Positions 41,615 to 50,170 of a stretch of DNA of 64,000 nt are shown piece by piece; within the stretch, counting starts at the first letter, position 1; each line of letters starts with the position of its first letter. The stretch comes from Heteroscillospira sp050943935 (GTDB lineage: Bacteria > Bacillota > Clostridia > Oscillospirales > Oscillospiraceae): positions 1-64,000 of the forward strand of contig JBMNQC010000006.1 of assembly GCA_050943935.1 (NCBI GenBank). The letters are read 5' to 3'. The translations under genes were made by a program, and so were the position numbers. The notes under the pieces are model-generated. The model saw nothing but the letters and a program-made list of their open reading frames with translations. It ran no database searches and had not been told where the DNA came from.

Positions 41615-42496
41615 ATGAAAAGAACAATTTCTCTGCTGCTGAGCTCCGTGCTCTGCCTGGGACTGCTTGCCGGCTGCGGCGGTAATTCCGCCCCCGAGTC
41701 CGAAGCTCCCTCCACCCCCTCTTCCGCTCCCGAGTCCTCCGCCCCCACCCAGGCTCCCGCCGAGCTGAGCGGCACCGTTAACACCGACGGCTCCACCTCC
41801 ATGGAGAAGGTCGTCAAGGCTCTTGCCGAGGCCTATATGGGCGAGAACAAGGGCGTAACCGTTAACTACTCCGGCACCGGCTCCGGCTCCGGCATTGAGG
41901 CTGTGCTGGCCGGCACCTGTGACATCGGCCTGAGCAGCCGCGAGCTGAAGGACGCCGAGGTTGAAAACGGCGCCGTGGCCCACGTTGTGGCTCTGGACGG
42001 CGTTGCCATCGTGGTAAACCCCGCCAACACCGTGACCGACCTGACTGTTGAGCAGATCGCCGACATTTTCTCCGGCAAGGTAACCAACTGGTCCGAGCTG
42101 GGCGGCAGCGACGGCCCCATCGCCGTGCTTGGCCGCGAGGCCGGCAGCGGCACCAGAGGCGCCTTTGAGGAGATTGTCGGTGTTGCAGACCAGTGCGTCT
42201 ACACCAACGAGTACAGCTCCACCGGCGATGTCATCGGCAATGTGGCTTCCAACCCCAACGCCATCGGTTATGCCTCTCTCTCCTCTGTGAACGACACCGT
42301 CTCCGCCGTAAAGGTTGCCGGTGTGGAGTGCACCGAGGAAACCGTTAAGGACGGCAGCTACGCCATCCAGCGCCCCTTCGTAATGGTAACCAAGAAGGAC
42401 GCTGAGCTGAGCCCCGCCGCTCAGAGCTTCCTGGATTACGCTATGAGCTCCGAAGTCGCCGAGTACATCGCTATTGCCGGCGCTGTCGCTCCCTGA
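41615..42496 (+). CDS. pstS: Phosphate-binding lipoprotein PstS
   Basis: A 293-residue lipoprotein: signal peptide with lipobox LLAGCGG (Cys near 21), a Pro/Ser linker, then the substrate-binding domain. Phosphate-site motifs are visible (DGSTSMEKV, GREAGSGTRGAFEE). It captures phosphate outside the membrane for PstCAB. AAAGGAG precedes the ATG. A candidate Pho box lies upstream and a stem-loop downstream (42521-42553) separates it from pstC. Confidence 0.95.
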   Translation: MKRTISLLLSSVLCLGLLAGCGGNSAPESEAPSTPSSAPESSAPTQAPAELSGTVNTDGSTSMEKVVKALAEAYMGENKGVTVNYSGTGSGSGIEAVLAGTCDIGLSSRELKDAEVENGAVAHVVALDGVAIVVNPANTVTDLTVEQIADIFSGKVTNWSELGGSDGPIAVLGREAGSGTRGAFEEIVGVADQCVYTNEYSSTGDVIGNVASNPNAIGYASLSSVNDTVSAVKVAGVECTEETVKDGSYAIQRPFVMVTKKDAELSPAAQSFLDYAMSSEVAEYIAIAGAVAP

Positions 42497-42520
42497 CGTA
42501 ACCGTACTTACCAATGATTG

Positions 42521-42553
42521 CAAAGCACGCCCCGCTTTACGAGGCGTGCTTTG
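42521..42553 (+). promoter_or_regulatory. Stem-loop between pstS and pstC
   Basis: Perfect 11-bp inverted repeat caaagcacgcc/ggcgtgctttg (42521-42531 with 42543-42553). It has no T run, so it probably acts as a partial terminator or mRNA-stabilising element that keeps PstS more abundant than the membrane parts. Confidence 0.6.
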
Positions 42554-42576
42554 CCGTGAAATAAAAGGAGTAAGTT

Positions 42577-43461
42577 ATGAACCGCAATTCCGCCTTTAAA
42601 CCCATAGAGGCCGCTATGCACATCGTATTTTTAGTCTGCGGCCTTTTTGCCATAGGCTTTGTTTTGCTCATTACAATATATCTTATAATCTCCGGTATCC
42701 CCGCCATCCGCGAGGTTGGGCTCTGGAATTTTCTGTTCGGCACAGTATGGGATTCCACCAACAAGACCGATCCCCAGTTTGGAATACTGCCCATGATACT
42801 CACTTCAATTTACGGAACCTGCGGCGCAGTTGTTATAGGCGTACCCATAGGCTTTCTCATGGCGCTGTTTCTGGCCAAGGCCGCGCCGCCTAAGCTGGCG
42901 GCGGTGATACGCCCCGCAGTAGACCTGCTGGCAGGTATTCCGTCTGTAGTGTACGGCCTTGTGGGCATGATAGTACTGGTACCCGCAATTCGCGTAGCCT
43001 TCAACCTGCCTGCGGGCGACAGTCTGCTGGCGGCCATAATAGTTCTTACAATAATGATACTCCCCTCCATTATCAGCGTATCGGAAACCGCGCTGAGAGC
43101 CGTGCCCAAGGAATATGAGGAGGCCAGTCTGGCTCTGGGAGCCACAGAGCTGGAGACCTATTTCCGTGTAAGCGCTCCGGCAGCCAAAAGCGGCATTGCC
43201 GCCGCCGTGGTGCTGGGCATAGGCCGTGCCATAGGCGAGGCCATGGCCATACTGATGGTAGCCGGCAACGTGGCCAATATGCCCTCTCTCTTCAAAAGCG
43301 TGCGCTTTCTCACCACCGGTATTGCCGTGGAAATGGCCTACTCCTCCCCCGGCAGCCTCCAGCGCAACGCGCTCTACTCCATCGGCCTTGTTCTTTTCGT
43401 TTTTATAATGCTCATAAATGTACTCCTGAACATGGTTCTCAAACGGGATAAGGAGAAATAA
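42577..43461 (+). CDS. pstC: Phosphate ABC permease PstC
   Basis: A 294-residue inner-membrane permease with six helices and the permease loop motif (EEASLALGATELETYFRVSAP) that contacts PstB. GIGRAIGEAMAILMVAGN is also conserved. It starts 80 bases after pstS and only two bases before pstA. Confidence 0.95.
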   Translation: MNRNSAFKPIEAAMHIVFLVCGLFAIGFVLLITIYLIISGIPAIREVGLWNFLFGTVWDSTNKTDPQFGILPMILTSIYGTCGAVVIGVPIGFLMALFLAKAAPPKLAAVIRPAVDLLAGIPSVVYGLVGMIVLVPAIRVAFNLPAGDSLLAAIIVLTIMILPSIISVSETALRAVPKEYEEASLALGATELETYFRVSAPAAKSGIAAAVVLGIGRAIGEAMAILMVAGNVANMPSLFKSVRFLTTGIAVEMAYSSPGSLQRNALYSIGLVLFVFIMLINVLLNMVLKRDKEK

Positions 43462-43463
43462 AT

Positions 43464-44327
43464 ATGGAACTCAAAGGACTTTCCCCCAAGCGCAGAGCCT
43501 GGAACAGCGCCATGCGCTTGCTAATATATCTCAGCGCAGCTCTCACCTGCTCCCTGCTGCTGTTTCTCATAGGCTATATTTTTTACCGCGGCCTGCCGGG
43601 CATAAGCTGGAGTTTTCTCAGCACCCAGGAGAGTGTGCTGAAGGGCACTGTGGGCATACTGCCCAGCATACTGAACACTCTGTATGTGATAATCGTGACC
43701 ATAGTTATAACCCTGCCCATAGGCGTGGGCGCCGCTATTTACCTCACCGAATACGCCAGGAACCGCCGTCTGGTAGCGACCATAGAGTTTGCAACCGAGA
43801 CTCTTTCGGGCATACCCAGCATCATATATGCCATAGTCGGCGTTATTCTTTTCTGCAATTATATGAAGCTGGAAAAAACCCTGCTGGCAGGTTCTCTGAC
43901 TCTGGTAATCATGAATCTTCCGACCATAATCCGAACCACTCAGGAGAGCCTTAAAACCGTGCCCCAGAGCTACCGTGAGGGCGCTCTCGGTCTGGGCGCC
44001 GGCAAATGGCATACCATACGCACAATAGTGCTGCCCTGCTCCATAGACGGTATAGTGACCGGCTGTATTCTGGCCGTAGGACGCATAGTGGGCGAATCGG
44101 CTGTACTCATGTATACCGTTGGTCTGTCCACCACCATGCAGGACTTTGCAAGTCTCGAGGGGCTGAGACAGGCCAGCGGCGCCACCCTCACCGTGGCTCT
44201 GTATGTTTTTGCCAAGGAGCGCACGGATTTCCAGACCGCCTTTGCCATAGCCAGCATACTTCTGCTGCTTACCATGGTTATAAACCTGACGGCCAAGCTT
44301 GCCGGTAAAAAGCTGAAAAAGAAATAA
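43464..44327 (+). CDS. pstA: Phosphate ABC permease PstA
   Basis: A 287-residue permease partner of PstC. Six predicted helices and the coupling loop YREGALGLGAGKWHTIRTIVLP are visible, along with GRIVGESAVLMYTVG. It follows pstC directly and precedes pstB by 15 bases. Confidence 0.95.
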   Translation: MELKGLSPKRRAWNSAMRLLIYLSAALTCSLLLFLIGYIFYRGLPGISWSFLSTQESVLKGTVGILPSILNTLYVIIVTIVITLPIGVGAAIYLTEYARNRRLVATIEFATETLSGIPSIIYAIVGVILFCNYMKLEKTLLAGSLTLVIMNLPTIIRTTQESLKTVPQSYREGALGLGAGKWHTIRTIVLPCSIDGIVTGCILAVGRIVGESAVLMYTVGLSTTMQDFASLEGLRQASGATLTVALYVFAKERTDFQTAFAIASILLLLTMVINLTAKLAGKKLKKK

Positions 44328-44342
44328 AAGGAGAAACGCCTT

Positions 44343-45104
44343 ATGGACGAACACGGCATTGTAAGCGCCAAGGGGCTGGACCTGTGGTACGGCGAGCACC
44401 ACGCGCTTAAAAATATCAATATAGAAATTCCCGAAAAAGAGATTACCGCTCTCATCGGCCCCTCCGGCTGCGGCAAAAGCACCTTTATGAAAACCATAAA
44501 CCGCATGAACGACCTTGTGCCCGGAGTGAAGATAACAGGCTCACTCACCTACCGGGGCGAGGAAATATACGCTCCCGGCCGGGATGTTACCGCCCTGCGC
44601 AAAAACATAGGCATGGTTTTTCAGAAGCCAAACCCCTTCCCCATGAGCGTATACGACAACGTGGCCTACGGCCCCCGCACCCACGGCATAAAAAGCCGGG
44701 TGAAGCTGGACGAGATTGTGGAGCAGAGCCTGCGCTCCGCCGCAATATGGGACGAGCTGAAGGACAGGCTGAAAAAGAGCGCCCTGGGGCTTTCCGGCGG
44801 TCAGCAGCAGCGTCTGTGCATAGCCCGCGCCCTGGCCGTTCAGCCCGATGTGCTGCTGATGGACGAGGCCACCAGCGCCCTTGACCCCATATCCACGGGA
44901 AAAATAGAAGAGCTTGCACTGGAGCTTAAAAGCGAATATACTATCATCATGGTAACTCACAATATGCAGCAGGCCGCCCGCATCTCCGACAAGACGGCTT
45001 TCTTCCTTCTGGGCGAGCTTATAGAATTCAGCGGCACTCAGGAGCTTTTCTCTCAGCCCCGGAACAAAAAGACCGAGGACTATATCACAGGAAGGTTTGG
45101 TTAA
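44343..45104 (+). CDS. pstB: Phosphate ABC ATPase PstB
   Basis: A 253-residue ATPase. Walker A GPSGCGKSTFMK (about 40), signature LSGGQQQRLCIARAL (about 150) and Walker B VLLMDEATSALDP are intact. It energises PstSCA. AAGGAG precedes the ATG, and phoU starts 2 bases after its stop. Confidence 0.96.
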   Translation: MDEHGIVSAKGLDLWYGEHHALKNINIEIPEKEITALIGPSGCGKSTFMKTINRMNDLVPGVKITGSLTYRGEEIYAPGRDVTALRKNIGMVFQKPNPFPMSVYDNVAYGPRTHGIKSRVKLDEIVEQSLRSAAIWDELKDRLKKSALGLSGGQQQRLCIARALAVQPDVLLMDEATSALDPISTGKIEELALELKSEYTIIMVTHNMQQAARISDKTAFFLLGELIEFSGTQELFSQPRNKKTEDYITGRFG

Positions 45105-45105
45105 T

Positions 45106-45759
45106 ATGCGAAGCAGATTTGACGAACAGCTTTCTATACTTAATACCGAGCTCATACGCATGGGCGCTCTTTGCGAGGAGGCCATATCTCTGGCCAGCCG
45201 CGCAGTCACCCACGGAGGCGACGCCGCAGACCGCGTGATCGCCGTCGACGCCGAAATAGACCGCCGCGAGCGTGACATAGAGGGGCTTTGCATGAAGCTG
45301 CTCCTGCTGGAGCACCCCGTAGCCCACGACCTGCGGCAGGTGTCCTCCGCTCTGAAGATGATATCCGATATGGAACGTATAGGCGACCAGGCGGCGGACA
45401 TCGCCGAGATAAGCCCCTATCTCTCAAAAGTGGAGCTGCCCGAGACCCTGCACATAGACGACATGGCCCGCGCCGCTGTGAAAATGGTGACGGACAGCGT
45501 TGATTCCTTTGTAAAAAACAATCTGGACATGGCCCGTCAGGTCATGTGCGACGATGACACCGTTGACGCTCTTTTTGACCGCATCAAGGCTGAACTCACA
45601 GAGCTTATCCGGGGCGGCAGCTTTGACGCCGAGGCAGCTCTGGACCTGCTTATGATAGCCAAATACTTTGAGCGCATAGGCGACCACGCCGTGAATATAG
45701 CCGAGTGGGTTGAATATTCCATCACCGGCGTCCGGGTAAACAACGAGGCAGCCCTATGA
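45106..45759 (+). CDS. phoU: Phosphate signalling protein PhoU
   Basis: A 217-residue all-helical protein with two PhoU repeats, each with the metal-binding acidic pattern (ISDMERIGDQAADIAE, about 87, and YFERIGDHAVNIAEW near 188). It links PstSCAB activity to the histidine kinase. The ATG at 45106 is two bases after the pstB stop and its 3' end overlaps the response regulator gene by four bases. Confidence 0.95.
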   Translation: MRSRFDEQLSILNTELIRMGALCEEAISLASRAVTHGGDAADRVIAVDAEIDRRERDIEGLCMKLLLLEHPVAHDLRQVSSALKMISDMERIGDQAADIAEISPYLSKVELPETLHIDDMARAAVKMVTDSVDSFVKNNLDMARQVMCDDDTVDALFDRIKAELTELIRGGSFDAEAALDLLMIAKYFERIGDHAVNIAEWVEYSITGVRVNNEAAL

Positions 45760-46436
45760 TATATTTTGTTGAGGACGACAACAGCATACGCAAGCTGGTG
45801 CTCTATACTCTCACAAGCCAGGGGCTGGAGTGCGAGGGTTTTTCCCGCCCCGGCGAGTTCTGGGAGGCGATGGAAAAGCGCCTGCCTGATTTGGTCATGC
45901 TGGACATAATGCTCCCCGAGGAGGACGGCATATCAATACTGCGCCGTCTGCGCGGAGCTTCCGACACAAAAAAGCTGCAAATTATTATGCTTACAGCCAA
46001 AGGCAGCGAATACGACAAGGTTATCGGCCTGGACAGCGGCGCCGACGACTACATTGCAAAGCCATTTGGAATGATGGAGCTGGTGGCCCGAATAAAAACC
46101 GCCCTGCGCCGGGTGGACACGCAGCAAGGCTCCGGCCAGTCCTATGAGCTTGGTTGTCTCAGGGTGAATCCCGTCGCCCACACCGTTACGGTATCCGGAC
46201 AGAGCGTAACTCTGACGCTGAAGGAATATGAGCTGTTGTGCCTGCTGCTTGAGCGCCGGGGTGCCGTGTTCACCCGCGACCAGCTGCTCAACACCATATG
46301 GGGCTACAGCTTCGACGGCGCCAGCCGAACCGTGGACGTGCATGTGCGCACCCTGCGCCAGAAGCTGGGCGAGGCCGGAGTATACATTCAAACCGTGCGC
46401 GGCGTGGGCTATAAGATAGGAGAGGCGGCACAATGA
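45756..46436 (+). CDS. phoP: PhoP-like OmpR-family response regulator
   Basis: A 226-residue regulator: receiver domain (DLVMLDIMLPEEDG with the phospho-acceptor Asp, and IAKPFG with the conserved Lys) and a C-terminal winged helix (LTLKEYELLCLLLERRG ... SRTVDVHVRTLRQKLG). Its start overlaps phoU and its stop overlaps the kinase gene by four bases (ATGA), so the genes are translationally coupled. Likely binds the Pho box before pstS; the phosphate role is from context. Confidence 0.93.
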   Translation: MIYFVEDDNSIRKLVLYTLTSQGLECEGFSRPGEFWEAMEKRLPDLVMLDIMLPEEDGISILRRLRGASDTKKLQIIMLTAKGSEYDKVIGLDSGADDYIAKPFGMMELVARIKTALRRVDTQQGSGQSYELGCLRVNPVAHTVTVSGQSVTLTLKEYELLCLLLERRGAVFTRDQLLNTIWGYSFDGASRTVDVHVRTLRQKLGEAGVYIQTVRGVGYKIGEAAQ

Positions 46437-48085
46437 CAAAACGCATACTGAAAACTATTTTTTCCTGCTCCATGCTGGTGCTGGTTTTGTCCTTAGCCCT
46501 GTTCGTGAGCTTTCTGCACGGCCACTTTGACCGGCAGGTATTCGACGAACTGGCAGTAGAAGCCCGCATCATCGCACAGGGCGTGGATTTCGGCGGTACA
46601 GAATTTTTCTCCGGCCTTGAGAACGATAACCGCATAACCTATATAAGCCCCGACGGCACCGTGCTGTATGACAGCGACGCCGACCCTGCGGTCATGGAAA
46701 ACCACTCCGACCGGCAGGAGGTGCTGGACGCCGCAACCGTCGGATATGGTCAGAGCTCGCGGCACTCTGAAACGCTGGCCGAAAATACCCTGTACTACGC
46801 CATGCGCACCTCCGACGGCAGCATAGTCCGCGTGGCCAGCCGTCAGAGCAGCGTGTGGGCACTATTTGCCTCACTCACCGCTCCAATAATCATCACCGCG
46901 GCCGCAGCTCTCATCCTGGGCACTCTGCTCTCACGCCGTCTGGCTCAGCGGATTACCGCGCCCATACTCGCTCTGGACCTGGAGCACCCCGAGGACTGCG
47001 ACACATATGAGGAGCTTTCTCCCCTGCTGGTGAAAATACACCACCAGAACGAAACCATCCGCGCTCAGATGGACACTCTCAGACGAAGTCAGGCTGAGTT
47101 CGACGCCATTACGGAAAATATGTCCGAAGGTTTTCTGCTTATCGATGTAAAGACCAACCTTCTCTCCTGCAACTCCAGCGCCCTGCGGCTGCTGGGAGCG
47201 CAGGAAGCCGTGCCCGGCCAGAGCGTGCTGACTTTGGAGCGCGGCGAGAGCTTCCGCAAGGTGGTGGACGAGGCCCTGTCCGGAAAGCACAGCGAGGCTC
47301 TTATGTATTCCGACGAGCGCTGCTATCAGCTCTATGCCAACTGCGTAAAGCGGGACGGAGATATCGTAGGCGCAGTTGTCGGCATATTCGACGTGACTGA
47401 GCGCGAGGAGCGGGAGACCCTGCGCCGCGAGTTCACCGCCAATGTTACTCACGAGCTTAAAACCCCCCTCACCTCCATCTCCGGCTTCGCGGAGATAATC
47501 AAAAACCGGCTGGTGCCCCCGGATACCATCCCCGAATTTGCCGGAGATATTTACGCTGAGACTCAGCGGCTCATTACCCTGGTAGACGACATACTGCACC
47601 TCTCTCAGCTGGACGAGGATGTCCCCATGCCCACAGATGAGATAGATCTCACAAAGCTCTGCCGCGACGTGCTGGACCGTCTGAAGCCCACAGCCCAAAA
47701 GGCGGACGTATCTCTGCTGCTGTCAGGCGGGGATGCCGCCGTGACCGGTTCGGCCAGAGTGGTGGATGAGATAATCTACAATCTCTGCGAAAACGGCATC
47801 AAGTATAACCGCCCGGGCGGCAGCGTAAGCGTCACCGTCAAAGACAGCCCGGAGGCTGTAAGCCTTATCATATCCGACTCCGGTATAGGAATCCCCGCCG
47901 GGGACAGGGAACGTGTATTTGAGCGCTTCTACCGCGTGGACAAGAGCCACTCCAAGGAGATAGGCGGCACGGGTCTGGGCCTGAGCATAGTAAAGCACGG
48001 CTGTGCCTCACAGGGCATCGCCCTGAGCCTGGACAGCGAGGTGAATGTGGGAACCACCGTCACTTTGCGCTGGGACAAGGCTTGA
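46433..48085 (+). CDS. phoR: PhoR-like sensor histidine kinase
   Basis: A 550-residue membrane kinase: TM1 (about 9-30), an extracellular sensor domain (30-145), TM2 (about 146-168), a PAS region (about 215-320), HisKA with the phospho-acceptor (FTANVTHELKTPLTSISGFAE, in part VTHELKTPLTSISGFAE) and HATPase (NLCENGIKYNRPGG, DSGIGIPAGDRERVFERF, GGTGLGLSIVKHG). It pairs with the overlapping regulator. The MATE promoter starts inside its last codon. Confidence 0.93.
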   Translation: MTKRILKTIFSCSMLVLVLSLALFVSFLHGHFDRQVFDELAVEARIIAQGVDFGGTEFFSGLENDNRITYISPDGTVLYDSDADPAVMENHSDRQEVLDAATVGYGQSSRHSETLAENTLYYAMRTSDGSIVRVASRQSSVWALFASLTAPIIITAAAALILGTLLSRRLAQRITAPILALDLEHPEDCDTYEELSPLLVKIHHQNETIRAQMDTLRRSQAEFDAITENMSEGFLLIDVKTNLLSCNSSALRLLGAQEAVPGQSVLTLERGESFRKVVDEALSGKHSEALMYSDERCYQLYANCVKRDGDIVGAVVGIFDVTEREERETLRREFTANVTHELKTPLTSISGFAEIIKNRLVPPDTIPEFAGDIYAETQRLITLVDDILHLSQLDEDVPMPTDEIDLTKLCRDVLDRLKPTAQKADVSLLLSGGDAAVTGSARVVDEIIYNLCENGIKYNRPGGSVSVTVKDSPEAVSLIISDSGIGIPAGDRERVFERFYRVDKSHSKEIGGTGLGLSIVKHGCASQGIALSLDSEVNVGTTVTLRWDKA

Positions 48086-48110
48086 CAGTACGCTTTTACC
48101 ATGATATACT
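48082..48110 (+). promoter_or_regulatory. Consensus promoter of the MATE leader
   Basis: TTGACA (48082-48087), exactly 17 bases, TATACT (48105-48110). It overlaps the phoR stop codon. It gives a 5' leader of about 120 bases before the MATE gene. Confidence 0.8.
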
Positions 48111-48127
48111 GAGTCAAAAATTTTAAA

Positions 48128-48217
48128 CGTCCCGTTCCGCCGCCGGGTGGAACGGGACGCGATACGCTTGAGCACAGCCCGACAGGCCATAGCAGGGATG
48201 TGATTCAGGCGTTTTTT
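48128..48217 (+). promoter_or_regulatory. Candidate attenuator in the MATE leader
   Basis: Two hairpins lie between promoter and gene. Hairpin 1 is an 11-bp perfect stem (48128-48138 with 48149-48159) with a 10-base loop. Hairpin 2 (48164-48180 with 48195-48212, acgcttgagcac against gtgattcaggcgt, including G-U pairs) is followed directly by TTTTTT (48212-48217), a full intrinsic terminator. The MATE ribosome site (ggagg, 48228-48232) comes right after. This layout is what an attenuator or small riboswitch would look like; no known riboswitch motif was recognised. Confidence 0.6.
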
Positions 48218-48238
48218 GTTTTTACTGGAGGGGTATTT

Positions 48239-49540
48239 TTGCATAATTCCGCCATATCGCAGCAGTTTTTCCGCTATGTTTCGCTTAACGTCCTGGGTAT
48301 GCTGGGTCTTTCCTGCTATATTCTGGCAGATACGGTGTTTGTGGCCCAGGGGCTTGGCGCGGATGGACTGACTGCTTTAAGCTTGGCGCTGCCGGTATTC
48401 AGCTTCATAAACGGCGTAGGTCTGATGTCCGCCATGGGCGGCGGAACCCGCTTCAGCATAGCCATGGCACGGGGCGACAGCCCGGCTGCCCGCCGGGTGT
48501 TTCATCACACTCTCCGGCTGGCAATGGCGCTGTCTCTGGTGTTCCTGGCTTGCGGTCTGTTTCTGAGCGGGCCGCTCAGCCGTCTGTTGGGAGCCCGGGG
48601 GCTTATTTTCGACATGACGGCGGACTATCTGCGTCTGCTCCTGCTCTTTTCCCCCGCCTTTATACTCAACAGCACGCTCTCCGGTTTTGCCCGCAACGAC
48701 GGCAGGCCGGGTCTTGCCATGGCCGCCATGCTTGCGGGAAGCCTTGCCAATATAGTCATGGACTATATTTTCATTTTCCCTCTCGGCCTGGGTATAAGCG
48801 GTGCGGCAGCCGCAACCTGCTGCGCGCCTATCATCGGTATACTGATACTCTCCCCCCACTTTGTCCGCCGTAGAGCCAGTATGAGCAAAATTCCGTTCAG
48901 CCCCGGCGCCACAGGCCGGATAATCTCCCTGGGAATGAGCGCCTTTGTGAACGAGGTCTCCGGCGGCGTGGTGATGATAGCATTCAATACTGTGATTTTA
49001 GGTCTTATGGGCGATACCGGCGTGGCCGCTTACGGAGTGGTTGCAAACCTTGCCATGATAGTGCTGGCAGTATTCACCGGCATAGCTCAGGGCGCGCAGC
49101 CCCTCATAAGCAGCAGTTACGGCGGAGGACGACACGATGAGGCCCGCCGCATCTACCGTATGGCCCTGCTTACGGCGCTCATCTGCGGCGCGGCGGTATT
49201 TCTCCTTATCCTGCTGCGGGCAGAGTATGTTGCAGACCTGTTTAACAAAAGCGGCGACGCTCTGCTGCGTCTGACCGCAAGCCGCGGACTGCGAATCTAT
49301 TTCAGCGGTTTTCTCTTTGCCGGGTGCAGCGTAATAATTGCCGCCTGCTTCAGCGCCTCGGGCTTCGGCCGTCAGGCTTTTGCCGTATCCGCCTGCCGGG
49401 GCTTTGCCCTGATACTTCCCGCGCTGTTTGTCTGCGCATTCGCCTGGGGCATGGACGGCGTGTGGCTCTCCTTTCCAATTACCGAATTTTTAACGCTGAT
49501 TTTCGCACAATTTTTGCTCACGCGCACAAAAATGTGGTAA
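48239..49540 (+). CDS. MATE-family multidrug/toxin efflux transporter
   Basis: About 433 residues with 12 hydrophobic helices in two halves, as in MATE exporters (VSLNVLGMLGLSCYILADTVFVA, in part LGMLGLSCYILADTVFVAQGL; and the second half SAFVNEVSGGVVMIAFNT). The start is a TTG at 48239-48241, chosen because GGAGG lies 8 bases upstream; an ATG at 48200 has no ribosome site and would sit inside the terminator. The leader suggests signal-dependent expression. The substrate is unknown. Confidence 0.85.
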   Translation: MHNSAISQQFFRYVSLNVLGMLGLSCYILADTVFVAQGLGADGLTALSLALPVFSFINGVGLMSAMGGGTRFSIAMARGDSPAARRVFHHTLRLAMALSLVFLACGLFLSGPLSRLLGARGLIFDMTADYLRLLLLFSPAFILNSTLSGFARNDGRPGLAMAAMLAGSLANIVMDYIFIFPLGLGISGAAAATCCAPIIGILILSPHFVRRRASMSKIPFSPGATGRIISLGMSAFVNEVSGGVVMIAFNTVILGLMGDTGVAAYGVVANLAMIVLAVFTGIAQGAQPLISSSYGGGRHDEARRIYRMALLTALICGAAVFLLILLRAEYVADLFNKSGDALLRLTASRGLRIYFSGFLFAGCSVIIAACFSASGFGRQAFAVSACRGFALILPALFVCAFAWGMDGVWLSFPITEFLTLIFAQFLLTRTKMW

Positions 49541-49576
49541 AATAAGCTTACTGAATTATTTGGGAGTGAATAAGCT

Positions 49577-50119
49577 ATGGAAACCAAAAGCTGCATCCAA
49601 AGCCGCCGCAGCGTGCGCAAATATACCAGTCAGAGCATCTCACAGGAGACCATGAATGAGATAATATCCTCTGCCGTCTGGGCCCCTTCATGGAAAAACA
49701 GCCAGACCGCCCGATACAATGTGGTGGAGGATGAGGGCATACTGGAGGAGATAGCCTCCACAGCCGTAATGGATTTTGCCTTCAACGCAAAGACCATACG
49801 CCGCTGCGCGTCTCTGGTGGTGATGAGCGCCGTCACCGGAGTGTGCGGCTATGAGCCGGACGGCAGCTTTTCCACCGCCATGGGCAGCAGCTGGGAGATG
49901 TTCGACGCGGGCATAGCCGCCCAGACCTTCTGTCTGGCAGCCCATGACATGGGCGTTGGAACCGTCATCCTCGGCATTTTCGCCCCTGAGCGTGTGGCGG
50001 AGCTGGTAAACCTGCCGGAGGGACAGCGCGTGACCGCACTTATCGCCTGCGGCTATCCGGAGAGCGAGGGCAAGGCCCCGCCCCGCAGGAGCGCAGAGGA
50101 TGTATCCAGATATATTTAA
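49577..50119 (+). CDS. Nitroreductase-family flavoprotein
   Basis: A 180-residue FMN-dependent nitroreductase-like protein: N-terminal FMN phosphate-binding SRRSVRKYTSQ, APSWKNSQTARY, and the second FMN region AAHDMGVGTVILGIF. It lies 36 bases downstream of the MATE gene, so it may be co-transcribed, and it has GGGAGTG before the ATG. A similar but not adjacent enzyme is encoded at 61385-61960. The substrate is unknown. Confidence 0.88.
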   Translation: METKSCIQSRRSVRKYTSQSISQETMNEIISSAVWAPSWKNSQTARYNVVEDEGILEEIASTAVMDFAFNAKTIRRCASLVVMSAVTGVCGYEPDGSFSTAMGSSWEMFDAGIAAQTFCLAAHDMGVGTVILGIFAPERVAELVNLPEGQRVTALIACGYPESEGKAPPRRSAEDVSRYI

Positions 50120-50126
50120 AACAGCA

Positions 50127-50160
50127 AAAAATCCCTGCTGCATACGCAGCAGGGATTTTT
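50127..50160. terminator. Bidirectional terminator
   Basis: Perfect 15-bp stem (50127-50141 with 50146-50160), flanked by A and T runs. It serves the nitroreductase (plus) and the hydrogenase operon (minus). Confidence 0.9.
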
Positions 50161-50170
50161 CTTGCTTTTA

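Noticed and set aside
48128..48159. Guanidine, fluoride or preQ1 riboswitch before the MATE gene
   Set aside because: None of the conserved motifs of those classes could be matched by eye; left as an unidentified attenuator.
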